DNA of 64,000 nt from Salinisphaera sp049568105 (GTDB lineage Bacteria; Pseudomonadota; Gammaproteobacteria; Nevskiales; Salinisphaeraceae), in NCBI RefSeq assembly GCF_049568105.1, contig NZ_CP145335.1:124001-188000 (forward strand). Reading direction: 5' to 3'. Of the stretch, positions 19,196-28,619 are shown in pieces; position 1 is the first letter of the stretch; each line of letters begins with the position of its first letter. Both the position numbers and the translations under genes were made by a program. The notes beneath the pieces are model-generated. The model had not been told where the DNA came from and did no database searches. It worked only from the letters and a program-made list of their open reading frames with translations.

Positions 19196-19525
19196 ATGAG
19201 CCGAGTGAGCCTACCCGAGCCTATAGCTGCGTATTTCGAAGCGGACCGTCAGAATGGTCCTGCGGTGGCACGCTGTTTTACGAACAATGGCGTGGTTGTT
19301 GATGAAGGACAAATCCATTCTGGCCTGGCTGCGATCGAGACCTGGAAGACAAAGACGTCTGCCCAAACGCCTTATATTTGCGAACCGATCTTGTTTGAAC
19401 TGCAGGGCCGAAAGCGAGTTGTGACCGGGTTAGTCGCGGGCAACTTCCCGGGCAGCCCGATCTTGCTGCGATATATCTTTGTACTCGAACGCGGCCAGAT
19501 TGCTTCGCTGGAGATCACGCCATGA
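19196..19525 (+). CDS. SnoaL-like (NTF2-fold) protein
   Basis: Small (109 aa) NTF2-like protein. The pattern of an N-terminal helix (IAAYFEADRQ), a short D/E-rich turn and a curved sheet ending in LRYIFVLERGQIASLEI fits SnoaL-like proteins, which act as small isomerases, hydrolases or lyases or merely bind ligands. caggag precedes the ATG by seven bases. The stop overlaps the next SDR start (ATGA), so translation is coupled. Function is probably tied to the SDR substrate; this is inference from position. Confidence 0.78.
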   Translation: MSRVSLPEPIAAYFEADRQNGPAVARCFTNNGVVVDEGQIHSGLAAIETWKTKTSAQTPYICEPILFELQGRKRVVTGLVAGNFPGSPILLRYIFVLERGQIASLEITP

Positions 19526-20304
19526 GCTTTGATCTTCGCATAGCAGGACAGCGCGCTTTGGTCACCGGTGGTGTTCGCGGCGTGGGTGCGGCAGTCGTGC
19601 AGGCTTTGGTCGAAGCCAATGTGCGCGTGATGGCGGTCGCTCGCTCGAGTCCAACACAGGCAGTCGATAGTGTGCGCTACATCAGCGCCGATCTGTCGAC
19701 TGCGGAAGGCGCGAACCAGACGGCACAACAAGCGCAGGCATATTTCGGCGGCGTGGATATCCTGGTCAACGTCGTGGGCGGGTCGAGCGCGCCTTCCGGC
19801 GGCTTCGCGGTATTGGATGATGCCGAGTGGGCAAAAGAGCTCGATCTGAACCTCATGGCTGCTGTCCGACTCGATCGCGTTTTATTACCCGCAATGATCG
19901 CGCAACGGGCCGGCGTCGTAGTGCACGTGACCTCGATACAGCGGGTTCTGCCTTTGCCGGAGGCGACGATCGCCTACGCTGCCGCCAAGGCTGCGTTGTC
20001 TACGTACAGCAAGGCGTTATCTAAGGAGGTGACGCCCCACGGCGTTCGCGTTGTACGCGTGTCCCCTGGCTGGGTCGAGACCGAGGCTGCGGTCGCCCTC
20101 GTCGAGCGGATCGCCCGCCAAGCAGAGACGGACTATGAAGGTGGCAAGCAACTCATCATGGATGGGCTAGGCGGTATCCCGCTGGGGCGACCAGCCAAAC
20201 CCTGCGAAGTCGCTGATCTGATCGCGTTTCTGGTGTCGCCGCGCGCGGCTTCCATCACGGGCGCCGAGTACGCGATAGACGGCGGTACGGTACCCACGGT
20301 CTGA
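19522..20304 (+). CDS. SDR-family oxidoreductase
   Basis: Short-chain dehydrogenase, 260 aa. It has the cofactor loop TGGVRGVG, a NVVGG in place of NNAGG, VHVTSIQ with the catalytic Ser/Thr region, YAAAK (catalytic Tyr and Lys), SPGWVETEA, and a C-terminal GAEYAIDGG. Start ATG overlaps the stop of the SnoaL-like gene by four bases. The pair faces away from a LysR gene and runs toward an AraC-type gene, so it looks like a small regulated catabolic or detoxification operon of unknown substrate. Confidence 0.88.
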   Translation: MSFDLRIAGQRALVTGGVRGVGAAVVQALVEANVRVMAVARSSPTQAVDSVRYISADLSTAEGANQTAQQAQAYFGGVDILVNVVGGSSAPSGGFAVLDDAEWAKELDLNLMAAVRLDRVLLPAMIAQRAGVVVHVTSIQRVLPLPEATIAYAAAKAALSTYSKALSKEVTPHGVRVVRVSPGWVETEAAVALVERIARQAETDYEGGKQLIMDGLGGIPLGRPAKPCEVADLIAFLVSPRAASITGAEYAIDGGTVPTV

Positions 20305-20396
20305 ACAGATCATACTGGAAGCTACCGCCCGATGTGCCCGCGATGGCGTCGCGAACCTATCGTTGCGTTCTGCGTCGGTCTTTGGGCGTGGACCGC

Positions 20397-20403
20397 GGGA
20401 GAG
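20397..20403 (+). promoter_or_regulatory. Shine-Dalgarno deciding the AraC-type gene start
   Basis: GGGAGAG eight bases before ATG 20412. No comparable site precedes the in-frame ATG at 20334, so the shorter protein is preferred. Confidence 0.55.
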
Positions 20404-20411
20404 TGTATGCC

Positions 20412-21350
20412 ATGCCCGGTCATAGCCACAGCGCTCGAAGTCACACGCGGGTACTTGCTGGGATACATACCCTTGCCGAGTCTCTGGACTTGCCAAGCGC
20501 GCCTATGCTGGAAACCAGCAAAACATGCCAGTCGGGGATGACGTTCATCGAACTGGCTTCTCAGCGGCCCAACGCCGGAATGACCGAGCCGATTCGTGAC
20601 GAGGCATTCCTGATCGCGCTTCAACTTCAGCCCTGTGCGGATTTCGACCTGTACGCCGACGGTCGCTTGATTCGCCCTCGTGGATTCGCTGCCGGCTCGG
20701 TCGCCCTGTTTGATCTTCGAGCCAACCTGGCAATGGATCGTCGAGATCCGTTTCACGCCATCGACCTTTATATTCCCCGCAGAGCGCTCAATGCGCTCGC
20801 CGACGATGCGAACACGTTTTGGGTGGATGAGCTGCGTCATGAACCCGGCAGGGCCTTGGCCGACCCCGTCGCACGGCATCTTCTGTTGGCGGCGCGTCCG
20901 GCGTTGTCCGCGCAACAGGGTGCAAGCGCGCTCTTTATCGATCAGATTGCGATGGCGCTTGCGACGCATGTGGCGCATACGTATGGCAGTATGCGCACCC
21001 GGCCGGAAGTGAAAACCGGCGCGCTGGCCCGCTGGCAGGAGCGGCGGGCTAGAGAGCTTATTGCTGCGAATCTGGCAGGCAACCTCACGCTTGCCGACTT
21101 GGCCAGCGCGTGCGAGCTGTCGATCCGGCATTTCACGCGTGCGTTTCGCCAGTCGACTGGCATGTCGCCGCATGCGTGGCTGCTGCAGCTTCGCGTGGAA
21201 AAAGCAAAGAATCTACTGGCCACTTCTCGTCATATGCTGGCCGAAATCGCTCTCGATTGTGGTTTCTCGGATCAAAGCCATATGACGCGGGTTTTTCAGC
21301 GATATCTGGGCGTGACGCCGGCCGAGTGGCGGCGGCTGCAGCAACGCTGA
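20412..21350 (+). CDS. AraC-family transcriptional regulator
   Basis: Regulator with a variable N-terminal ligand-binding half and a C-terminal double HTH of AraC type: LTLADLASACELSIRHFTRAF for the first, then LAEIALDCGFSDQSHMTRVFQRYLGVTPAEWRR for the second, which carries the family signature. From ATG 20412 it is 312 aa. It follows the SnoaL/SDR pair on the same strand and precedes the hydrolase/GMC pair, either of which it may control. The ligand is unknown. Confidence 0.9.
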   Translation: MPGHSHSARSHTRVLAGIHTLAESLDLPSAPMLETSKTCQSGMTFIELASQRPNAGMTEPIRDEAFLIALQLQPCADFDLYADGRLIRPRGFAAGSVALFDLRANLAMDRRDPFHAIDLYIPRRALNALADDANTFWVDELRHEPGRALADPVARHLLLAARPALSAQQGASALFIDQIAMALATHVAHTYGSMRTRPEVKTGALARWQERRARELIAANLAGNLTLADLASACELSIRHFTRAFRQSTGMSPHAWLLQLRVEKAKNLLATSRHMLAEIALDCGFSDQSHMTRVFQRYLGVTPAEWRRLQQR

Positions 21351-21663
21351 GCGTTAGGGCCGGCTGAGGTGCGGTCCGAGCCACCCATTGAGACTCGCCT
21401 ATTGCGTCTGGCAAGACGGGCAAGGCCTCGGGCGCCTAACGCGCGATGATGCATTGGCAAACCGGCAAGGTCGCTTTGTCGCTGAAATCCAATACGCCGC
21501 TATTGGGGGTAAGACGCTTGTTGACGACGGCTCGCACGAAATCTCAATACGTATTACACAAGCTTGTCCCAATCGTTCAATGAGCGTCTCTTTCGTTCAA
21601 GAGGCATGAGCGAAATGCCGTGATTATTTGCTCTCCGATACACCGCCCAGACGGAGAAGCAAA

Positions 21664-22461
21664 ATGAAAGCAACCAAGGTTCTCAGCGCGGCGCTGCTGG
21701 CAGCGAGTACGGCGATCATGCCGGTTCAATCGGCATCACTGGCCGTGTCGCAAGACGCCCATCCGGTACCCAATGTTGTTTTGGTACACGGCGCCTTTGC
21801 AGACGGCTCTGGCTGGCGCGGCGTCTACAACGAACTGACACAGCGTCGGTACCGCGTCACCATCGTGCAGAACCCGCTCACCAGCCTGGCCGACGACGTA
21901 GCGGCCACCCAACGCGTGCTCGACCGTCAGGACGGCCCGACCATCCTCGTCGGCCATTCCTGGGGTGGCAGCGTGATCACCGAGGCCGGCATTCATTCGA
22001 ATGTCGTCGGACTGGTGTATGTCTCTGCGCTCGCGCCCGACGTGGGCGAGTCGACAGCCCAGCAGTATCAAGGGTTCGCAACACCGCCCGAGTTTGTCAT
22101 CGATACCCAGAAAGACGGGTTCGGCTTTCTGAGCCTTGAAAAATTCAAGGCGGCCTTTGCGCATGATGTCAGCGACCAAGAGATTCCCTTTCTGCGCGAT
22201 TCTCAGGTGCCGATCGATACGGCAGCCTTCGAGACCAAACTGACAGCAGCGGCTTGGCGGACCAAGCCGAGTTGGGCCGTGATCGCAACAGAAGACAGGG
22301 CGTTCGACCAGGCCATGCTGATCTATATGGCACAGCGCATCGGTGCCAACATCACCCAAGTCTCTGCTAGCCACTCGGTGTTCATGACCCAGCCGAAAGT
22401 GGTGGCGGATACGATCGAGCGGGCTGCGAAAGAGACCGCGCGGACGATCGGACAGCAGTAG
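21664..22461 (+). CDS. Secreted alpha/beta hydrolase
   Basis: Alpha/beta-hydrolase fold protein, 265 aa, with a Sec signal peptide (MKATKVLSAALLAASTAIM, cut near QSASLA). The nucleophile elbow is GHSWGG, preceded by the oxyanion-side segment VLVHGAFADGSGW. The late SHSVFMTQP segment holds the likely catalytic His. ggagaag five bases before ATG 21664 fixes the start; the longer frame from 21628 lacks one. Homologues with this layout are annotated as esterase- or hydroxynitrile-lyase-like hydrolases. Twenty bases separate it from the GMC oxidoreductase gene, so they form a likely operon. Confidence 0.86.
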   Translation: MKATKVLSAALLAASTAIMPVQSASLAVSQDAHPVPNVVLVHGAFADGSGWRGVYNELTQRRYRVTIVQNPLTSLADDVAATQRVLDRQDGPTILVGHSWGGSVITEAGIHSNVVGLVYVSALAPDVGESTAQQYQGFATPPEFVIDTQKDGFGFLSLEKFKAAFAHDVSDQEIPFLRDSQVPIDTAAFETKLTAAAWRTKPSWAVIATEDRAFDQAMLIYMAQRIGANITQVSASHSVFMTQPKVVADTIERAAKETARTIGQQ

Positions 22462-22466
22462 TGCAG

Positions 22467-22473
22467 CAGGAGG
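22467..22473 (+). promoter_or_regulatory. Shine-Dalgarno deciding the GMC oxidoreductase start
   Basis: CAGGAGG, eight bases before ATG 22482. This favours 22482 over the GTG at 22461 that overlaps the preceding stop codon. Confidence 0.7.
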
Positions 22474-22481
22474 CGACTGCG

Positions 22482-24071
22482 ATGTCGATATCTTCCGATC
22501 GAGTACTGGTATTTGGCAATACCGGAGCGACGCTTCTTGGGCATTACGACTTCATTGTGTGCGGCGCCGGTGCGGCCGGTTGCGCTTTGGCAGGGCGGCT
22601 GGCAGAAAACTCGGCCATCAGCGTTTTACTGATCGAAGCCGGCGGACGCGAAGACGTGCCGGAAGTGCTCGAACCCGGCCGGTGGCCCCTCAATCTCGAA
22701 TCCGATCGCGACTGGGGCTTCGTGGCACAACCGAATCCGCATCTCAACCAACGCTCGATTCCGCTCAACATGGGCAAGGTTCTTGGGGGCGGCTCCAGTA
22801 TCAATGTCATGGTGTGGGCACGCGGCCACCAGAACGATTGGGAACATTTCGCCAAGGAGGCGAGCGATGCGCGCTGGGGATACCGTTCGGTGCTGGAGAT
22901 CTATCGTCGCATCGAAGATTGGCAGGGAGCGCGGGACCCTGGCCGACGCGGTGCCGGTGGGCCGGTGCATGTCGAGCCGGCCCGCAACCCGCAACCGGTC
23001 GCGACGACTATGATCGACGCCGCACGTTCGCTTGGCATCCCTGCGTTTGCAAGCCCTAATGGATCGATGATGGAAGCCCGCGGTGGCGTTGCGATCAGCG
23101 AGCTGACGGTCAAGGACGGACGGCGCACTTCCATGTTTCGATCCTATGTTCTCCCGAAAATGGACCAGCCCAACCTCACGGTTCTAGTCCATACCCGGGT
23201 CAGCAAGCTGGTGCTGAGAGGCAGCACCGTCATCGGCGTAGAAGTCATTCAGGGGGCGAAGCGCTCGCGAATCATGGCGGATCGCGAAGTCGTGCTGTCG
23301 ATGGGCGCCATCAATACACCCCGGGTATTGATGCAGTCCGGTATCGGTCCGGCAGAGGAGCTACGCCCGCACCGGATTCGCATGGTCGAGCATCTGCCAG
23401 GTGTGGGCCGCAATCATCAAGACCACGTGTCGTTCGGCTGTATCTTCGAGTCGAATGAACGATCGCTGGTGAGCAACGGTGGATCCGAGGCCACGCTCTA
23501 TTGGAAGACCGATCCGCGGCTCGATGCTCCGGATGTCTTTCATTGCCAGCTCGAATTTCCCGTGGCCACCCCCGAAACCCGTGGGCGAGGCCTACCCGAA
23601 CACGGTTGGATGGTTTTCGCCGGGCTATCGCATCCCAAAAGCCGTGGTTCGCTTCACCTCACCGGCGCCAAAGCCAACGATCCACTTCGTATTGAAGCCA
23701 ACACGCTATCGCATCCCGACGACATGCGCAGTGCCCTAGCCACTATCGAGCTTGCGAGAGAGACGGGACATGCGCCAGCGTTCAAGCGTTTGCTAAAGCG
23801 CGAAGCGATGCCAGGCCAACTCGCCCGGTCCGAGATGGAAAATTACATCCGCGACTCGGCAGTCACGTTTTGGCACCAGGCATGTACGGCCAAAATGGGC
23901 ACCGACGCCATGTCCGTCGTAAGCAGCGACTTACGGGTTTATGGCATGGATCGATTGAGAATTGCCGACTCTTCGATCATGCCCAGCCTACCCAGCGGTA
24001 ATACCATGGCGCCTTGCGTGGTCATTGGAGAGCAGGCGGCGGCCATGCTCAAGGCGGATCATCGGATCTAG
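22482..24071 (+). CDS. GMC-family FAD oxidoreductase (choline/alcohol dehydrogenase-like)
   Basis: FAD-dependent oxidoreductase of the glucose-methanol-choline family, 529 aa. The FAD-binding loop is GAGAAGCALAGRL; the second FAD contact is GKVLGGGSSINVMVWARG. The active-site His is in FWHQACTAKMG and the partner Asn in PSGNTMAPCVVIGEQ. Family members oxidise alcohols using oxygen or a quinone/acceptor; the substrate cannot be told here. It is 265 aa-hydrolase linked by a 20-bp gap, suggesting that the hydrolase releases an alcohol that this enzyme oxidises (inference). Confidence 0.9.
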   Translation: MSISSDRVLVFGNTGATLLGHYDFIVCGAGAAGCALAGRLAENSAISVLLIEAGGREDVPEVLEPGRWPLNLESDRDWGFVAQPNPHLNQRSIPLNMGKVLGGGSSINVMVWARGHQNDWEHFAKEASDARWGYRSVLEIYRRIEDWQGARDPGRRGAGGPVHVEPARNPQPVATTMIDAARSLGIPAFASPNGSMMEARGGVAISELTVKDGRRTSMFRSYVLPKMDQPNLTVLVHTRVSKLVLRGSTVIGVEVIQGAKRSRIMADREVVLSMGAINTPRVLMQSGIGPAEELRPHRIRMVEHLPGVGRNHQDHVSFGCIFESNERSLVSNGGSEATLYWKTDPRLDAPDVFHCQLEFPVATPETRGRGLPEHGWMVFAGLSHPKSRGSLHLTGAKANDPLRIEANTLSHPDDMRSALATIELARETGHAPAFKRLLKREAMPGQLARSEMENYIRDSAVTFWHQACTAKMGTDAMSVVSSDLRVYGMDRLRIADSSIMPSLPSGNTMAPCVVIGEQAAAMLKADHRI

Positions 24072-25367
24072 CCTGAAATGTTGCTTGGGGCTGTTGAGGT
24101 TGCGCAGGAGTCCGCACCAAGCGCTCCTGACAATCGGCTATCAGCGGCAAGACGAGGCATAGCGCGCGCCATCGTTTCTACGGCCAATATATGGCCCGCG
24201 GTATGCGATACGCATATGAATAGGCAGGCGCCGTATTCTGATCGGCGTACCTATGCCAAGAGCGGCGGTCGGCACGTCGCGGCAACTCGGCTCGAAAAAC
24301 AGCCGCCGACGATTCCGGACCCGCGATGCAGCATAGAAACGTGGCGGGCATGGCCAGGCCGGTCTACTGCAGGGTCTCGGGAGCCAGCATGGGCTGGTCT
24401 CGCTTTGGACAGAGGCAGGCCGCCGCCGGTTCGAACAACACGAAAAGCGTGGTTAGATCGTCTGACCGCCGTCGACGATGAGGGGCGCTTCGACTGTGAC
24501 GCCGGCGGTTTCCAAGCGCATCCAGAGCGCCTTGCCGACGATTTGGGCCGGATCGCCCGCCGCCCGATTGTCGCCTGGGCGATCGCTTAGGTGGCATCGC
24601 CGTGCAGGTCGATCATGGCCGCTTGGGCATAGGCTGCTGTGAAGGGGGGGCGGGCTGGCTTTGCAAGTGCTGCTGGCTGCGCCCGTGAGTGGCTCTCGTT
24701 ATCGTACGGCGAAGCCATGGCCTCAAATGCCGGACCAGGGCAGGCGTTTCGATCGATGTCGCGCCCGAACCGCTGGCCTGACTTTCTGGGGCAGCGGCGC
24801 GTTCTCCCGACCAGCTGGTGGGCCAGGTCGCGCGTGGCCTCACGGCTTCTGGAGACGTGGTTGTGTGTTCGTCTGTCATTCTTGCCGGATCCGATGCGTT
24901 GGCTGCAGTTCGGCCTTACAACGCGATATCCTCGATTGCGGTTGAGGCCGCGGCCGCCCAGGTCGTGGATAACGCCCATGACAACGATCGACGCGAGAAT
25001 GCAATCGTGCTCGGCTGTCGAGCGATACCGGCGGCAGGCAGGTGTTGCAAGCCAGGACCGGGCTGACATCGTCCGGTAAGCCAGAGCTTGGCGGCGCTGC
25101 TGTGCCGCTGTGCGGCTCCGATCATGCGTCGGGCGCTTGACGGTGTTAGAGCGCCTACAAAACCCGGCTCGAACAGCCACTTTTGGCGATGGTGCGTTGC
25201 TAGCGTGCGGCGTGGCAGCCGAGTCTTGCTGCGGCGGGGCCCCGGCGTGGCCGGTTCGTCGCCCATTGGCCAGCGGCGGATTGTTTCAGCGCGATCTTCT
25301 CGGCCTGGGCCGTGAAACCGTATAGACGGTGTTGTTCTAGCTCATTTTGATCGACTACGGAATCGTC
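24072..25367. other. Decayed region without an intact gene
   Basis: About 1.3 kb in which short open frames overlap on both strands in all phases and none shows a conserved family pattern along its length. Codon patterns shift between frames, as in a gene that has taken several frameshifts. A C-terminal SDR-like tail is visible on the minus strand and is listed separately. Confidence 0.5.
24454..24600 (-). pseudogene. Possible SDR C-terminal remnant
   Basis: One minus-strand frame reads DPAQIVGKALWM ... APLIVDGGQTI followed by a stop. The VDGG plus short tail is the usual end of FabG-like SDRs, and DPAQI resembles the helix before it. No intact upstream domain is present in this or neighbouring frames, so if real it is a fragment. 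Short and weakly supported. Confidence 0.25.
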
Positions 25368-26129
25368 ATGAAACGTATCTTCATTACCGGCAGCACTGAT
25401 GGCCTCGGGCGGGCGGCTGCCGAAACGCTCATCGACCAGGGCCATGCGGTACTGTTGCATGCCCGCTCGCCGGAACGCGCGGCCGAGATCGACGATCTGG
25501 TGGCCCGCTCGGCCGGCGTTGTCAGCGGCGATTTGTCACGCCTCGAAGAGGTCTACGATATCGCCGATGAAATCAACTCGTTGGTCCGGCCGGATGTCAT
25601 TATCCACAACGCTGGGGTGCTGTCTCTGCCCGATCGCGCGCCGACCCCCGAGGGCCATGCCACCCTTATGGCCGTCAATTTATTGGCGCCCTACATCCTC
25701 ACTGCTCGTATTCAGCGGCCGAAGCGGCTGATTTATCTATCCAGCAGCATGCAGGCCGGTGGACCGGACCAACTCGACGATCTCGATTGGCAGAAACGAG
25801 CCTGGAATACGACCGAGGCCTATTCCGAAAGCAAGCACTATCTGGCAGCTCTGGCGTTGGCGGTCAACGAGCGCTGGTCTGATGTCGCCAGCCATGCGGT
25901 CGACCCGGGCTGGATCGCGACCAAGATGGGCGGTGCGAGTGCCCCGGGGGATCTGCAAAGCGGACAACGCACCCAAGTCTGGCTGGCAACCCAGGACGAT
26001 CCGGCTATCCAGACCGGCGGCTATTGGCGTGACTGCCAACGGCAAAACCCACCGGCTATGGCGGCCGATCACGATTTCCAGAGCCGCCTGTTGGATACGC
26101 TGGCCGAGTTGACCGGGGAGCGGCTCTAG
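25368..26129 (+). CDS. SDR-family oxidoreductase
   Basis: Short-chain dehydrogenase, 253 aa from ATG 25368 (MKRIFITGSTDGLG). The cofactor loop is TGSTDGLG; HNAGVL replaces the usual NNAG; LSSSMQAGG supplies the catalytic Ser; YSESKHY holds the catalytic Tyr and Lys; VDPGWIATKMGG follows. The C-terminus lacks the VDGG of FabG types and resembles the WWOX/retinol-dehydrogenase branch. The TTG at 25347 would add seven residues and is less likely. It stands alone on the plus strand, convergent with a LysR gene. Confidence 0.87.
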   Translation: MKRIFITGSTDGLGRAAAETLIDQGHAVLLHARSPERAAEIDDLVARSAGVVSGDLSRLEEVYDIADEINSLVRPDVIIHNAGVLSLPDRAPTPEGHATLMAVNLLAPYILTARIQRPKRLIYLSSSMQAGGPDQLDDLDWQKRAWNTTEAYSESKHYLAALALAVNERWSDVASHAVDPGWIATKMGGASAPGDLQSGQRTQVWLATQDDPAIQTGGYWRDCQRQNPPAMAADHDFQSRLLDTLAELTGERL

Positions 26130-26409
26130 CTCAGGCGAGTGATGAAACCCTGGGCAACGCCGTCTGTCTAGAGACTCTCGATCGCATAATTGAATCGCTG
26201 TGCTTCGGTGGGACGAGATCCTTAGCCATCAACCGATCGGACAGATCGATAGGCCAGCCCGAGCACATCGTCGCGGCCGCGGTAGGGCTCGGGGGATCGG
26301 AATCGAGCGTCGTGCGCAGGCCTGCACTGGCGGTCGATGGTAGGGGAACGGTCTGATCGATCGCCCGGGCCGCGATACGCGCCATCTGCGGGGCCGGCCG
26401 GCAGGCGAC

Positions 26410-27270
26410 TCAATTACGGATGCGCTCGACGATCAGTTCGGCGAGCGAGTCGGCGGCCTGGGTCGCGCGCCCGGAGCCGCGATACAGGCGGATATCGATC
26501 GATGGCAGCGCCGGCAGGCCGGCCTCGTCAGGCTCGAGGATCTGCAATTCCGGATCGACCATGGTGGGGATGGCGATGGTGACGGCCAGACCGGCCAGGA
26601 CGGTGGCCCGCAGCGCACCGAAGGCCTGGCTTTCGTAAGCCGAGCGCCAGGGATGCTCAGTTGCATCGAGGGCGGCGGTCGCCGCAGCGCGAAACGAGCA
26701 GATATCGCGCGGCCAAGTGGCCAGCGGTAGGGGATCGCGTAAGTGGGCACGTGAGCCCGGGGCCGTTACCCAGACCAGGGGTTCGCGTCGCAGCAGGTCG
26801 GCGCCGGTTTCTTTCGATTCCCGAGTTACGATCGCCATGTCGATATCGCCCGCGGCCACTTGCTCGACCAGCGTCACACTGAACTCGGAACGCACTTCTA
26901 GCTCGACCTGGGGATGTCGTTCGGCGAACTGGGCGAGGGTTCCCGGCATATACAGGGCAAAATCCGCCGGTAGGCCGAGCCGTACTTTGCCGGCGATTTC
27001 GCTATGCGACAGGCGCTGCTGGAGTTCGGAGCTCAGGCGCAGCATCTCGCGTGCATAACCTAAGGTTTCACGTCCTGCCCGAGTCGGCTGTAGGTGACGC
27101 GATGTGCGTGCCAGCAGGGCCACGCCGAGCGCGTCTTCCAACCGTTGTAGCTGCATGCTGATCGCCGACTGCGAATAGCTCATCCGCTGGGCGGCAGCCG
27201 TAAAGCTGCCGGTTTCGACGATCGCCACGAAACTCTGCAGTGCTTTGAGGTCGAGAACCGGCGTGCGCAT
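26410..27270 (-). CDS. LysR-family transcriptional regulator
   Basis: LysR-type regulator, 286 aa. The N-terminal winged HTH is FTAAAQRMSYSQSAISMQLQRLEDALGVALLARTSRHL; the co-inducer domain follows from about residue 90 (GKVRLGLPADFALYMPGTLAQF). A perfect dyad with the LysR T-N11-A character lies five bases before its start codon, which suggests autoregulation. The DMT exporter at 27681 is divergent, about 400 bp away, and is a likely target. Confidence 0.93.
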   Translation of the reverse strand: MRTPVLDLKALQSFVAIVETGSFTAAAQRMSYSQSAISMQLQRLEDALGVALLARTSRHLQPTRAGRETLGYAREMLRLSSELQQRLSHSEIAGKVRLGLPADFALYMPGTLAQFAERHPQVELEVRSEFSVTLVEQVAAGDIDMAIVTRESKETGADLLRREPLVWVTAPGSRAHLRDPLPLATWPRDICSFRAAATAALDATEHPWRSAYESQAFGALRATVLAGLAVTIAIPTMVDPELQILEPDEAGLPALPSIDIRLYRGSGRATQAADSLAELIVERIRN

Positions 27271-27274
27271 TATT

Positions 27275-27291
27275 TATCAATTTTGTTGATA
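27275..27291. promoter_or_regulatory. LysR-type operator at the regulator's own start
   Basis: tatcaa-ttttg-ttgata: 6-bp perfect arms, A/T-rich, with T-N11-A inside. It lies directly before the LysR start codon (27270), where binding would block its own expression. The assignment is by pattern and position only. Confidence 0.55.
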
Positions 27292-27668
27292 GGCCGTTCA
27301 AAAAATAGCGTTTAAAAGATCGATCCAGCAAGTCCATGGTTGCGCTTGTTCAAGGCTGCGCACGGGTGCGATATGACACGACACAGTTTAGGAAGAGACA
27401 CCACGCCCGGGGATCGGACGACCGAAATCAAACGGGCCCGCCGTGATCGCAGCGGTGCTGCTGATCGCGGGCACGATCGGCGGCGATCCACTAAGCGCGA
27501 TCCTGACCGCTCGCTCGCATCCGGCCTGTCGTTCTGCTTCGTGCTGCTGACGATGTACGACACGCTCTATCGCGCTATGTCGCAGGCGTTTGCGCCTGAT
27601 CGTTCGGGCGGCGGCGCCCGGGCGCACCACGCCAGATGCTATGGCCGCGACATCGAGCCCACGGACTT
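27292..27668. other. Intergenic region between LysR and the DMT exporter
   Basis: About 380 bp. Open frames on both strands are short and show no known motif. A hydrophobic segment (VIAAVLLIAGTIGG) appears in one plus frame near 27440 without a start codon context, possibly a trace of a lost membrane protein. Confidence 0.35.
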
Positions 27669-27675
27669 GGGGAGG
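27669..27675 (+). promoter_or_regulatory. Shine-Dalgarno deciding the DMT exporter start
   Basis: GGGGAGG five bases before ATG 27681. It excludes the ATG at 27636 as the main start. Confidence 0.6.
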
Positions 27676-27680
27676 CCGCG

Positions 27681-28559
27681 ATGATCATTGATGTCAGACC
27701 CAACGGGTCGAACGGGCGTCTTCTCGCACTGAGCATGTTCGTGGTCGCAATGTGGGGGATAACCGCGTGGCTGCGCCAGGTCGCCAGTGAGCTGGCGCCG
27801 TTGGAACTGACCGGTTTCGCTATGCTGGCCTCGGCTGCAGCAAGCCGGTTTGGGGCCAATACGCGAGGTGCATTGGCACGTGCGCCGCGGGCCCACCCCT
27901 GGTTCGCCTGGCTGTTTGTATCGGGCGGGCTGGCCGGCGGGGCCGGATTTTATTTCGCGGCCCTGGAGTTCGCCCCTGCCGCCCAGGTGGTGGTGGTGAC
28001 CTATACCTGGCCGCTGCTGTTCGCCTTGGCTAGCGATGTCTACAGCCGGCGTCGGCCCTCGGTGATCACCTTTTTCAGCCTGTTGCTCGGTCTCGCCGGC
28101 GTGGTGGTGATGAATGGCGGCGCCGAGATGCCGAGGGGCAGCGCCTGGATCGGCTATGCAGGCGGCCTGCTGGCGGGCTCGAGTTGGGTGGCCTATTCCT
28201 TGTTTCTACAGGTCTATGAGCGGCCGATAGCCCAGGATTTTCCGGCGTTTTTTGCCGCAGCCGGTCTGTTGGCCCTGGTTTTGCAATACGGGGTGCACGG
28301 CGGGCTGGTGCTGCCTTCGGACTGGCAGACCTATGCGGTCGCGATCGTGCTGGGTGTCGGGCCCTACGGCCTGGGCTTTATCGCCTGGGGGCACGTGGTT
28401 CGCAACGGCAATCCGCGTGTCATTCCGGTGCTGCCCTATGCGGTGCCGGCGGTGGCCGCAGTCACCCTCGTGGCCGCAGGAAACACCCAGGCCAGCGTAT
28501 CGTTGTTTGCCGGCTGCGGCCTGGCTGCCATGGCTTGCGTCAGTGCACTGCGCCAGTGA
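27681..28559 (+). CDS. EamA/DMT-family exporter (YddG-like)
   Basis: Inner-membrane transporter of the drug/metabolite superfamily, 292 aa with about ten hydrophobic helices in two EamA repeats. The sequence style (SMFVVAMWGITAWLRQVA near the start, VVVTYTWPLLFALASD after helix 4, and LPYAVPAVAA late) resembles the YddG group, which exports aromatic amino acids in enterobacteria. The substrate here is not established. It is divergent from the LysR gene at 26410, the usual regulator pairing for such exporters, and convergent with the molybdoenzyme gene. Confidence 0.87.
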   Translation: MIIDVRPNGSNGRLLALSMFVVAMWGITAWLRQVASELAPLELTGFAMLASAAASRFGANTRGALARAPRAHPWFAWLFVSGGLAGGAGFYFAALEFAPAAQVVVVTYTWPLLFALASDVYSRRRPSVITFFSLLLGLAGVVVMNGGAEMPRGSAWIGYAGGLLAGSSWVAYSLFLQVYERPIAQDFPAFFAAAGLLALVLQYGVHGGLVLPSDWQTYAVAIVLGVGPYGLGFIAWGHVVRNGNPRVIPVLPYAVPAVAAVTLVAAGNTQASVSLFAGCGLAAMACVSALRQ

Positions 28560-28619
28560 CGGGCGGCGCTGGGCGTTTGACAGGCAAGCCTGCCGCAATC
28601 CGCGCGGCAAGCGCTTGTC

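Noticed and set aside
20322..21173. 283-codon frame antisense to the AraC-type gene
   Set aside because: No motif; the plus strand carries the AraC signature.
21388..21609. 73-codon plus-strand frame between AraC and hydrolase genes
   Set aside because: No conserved pattern, no ribosome site; probably chance.
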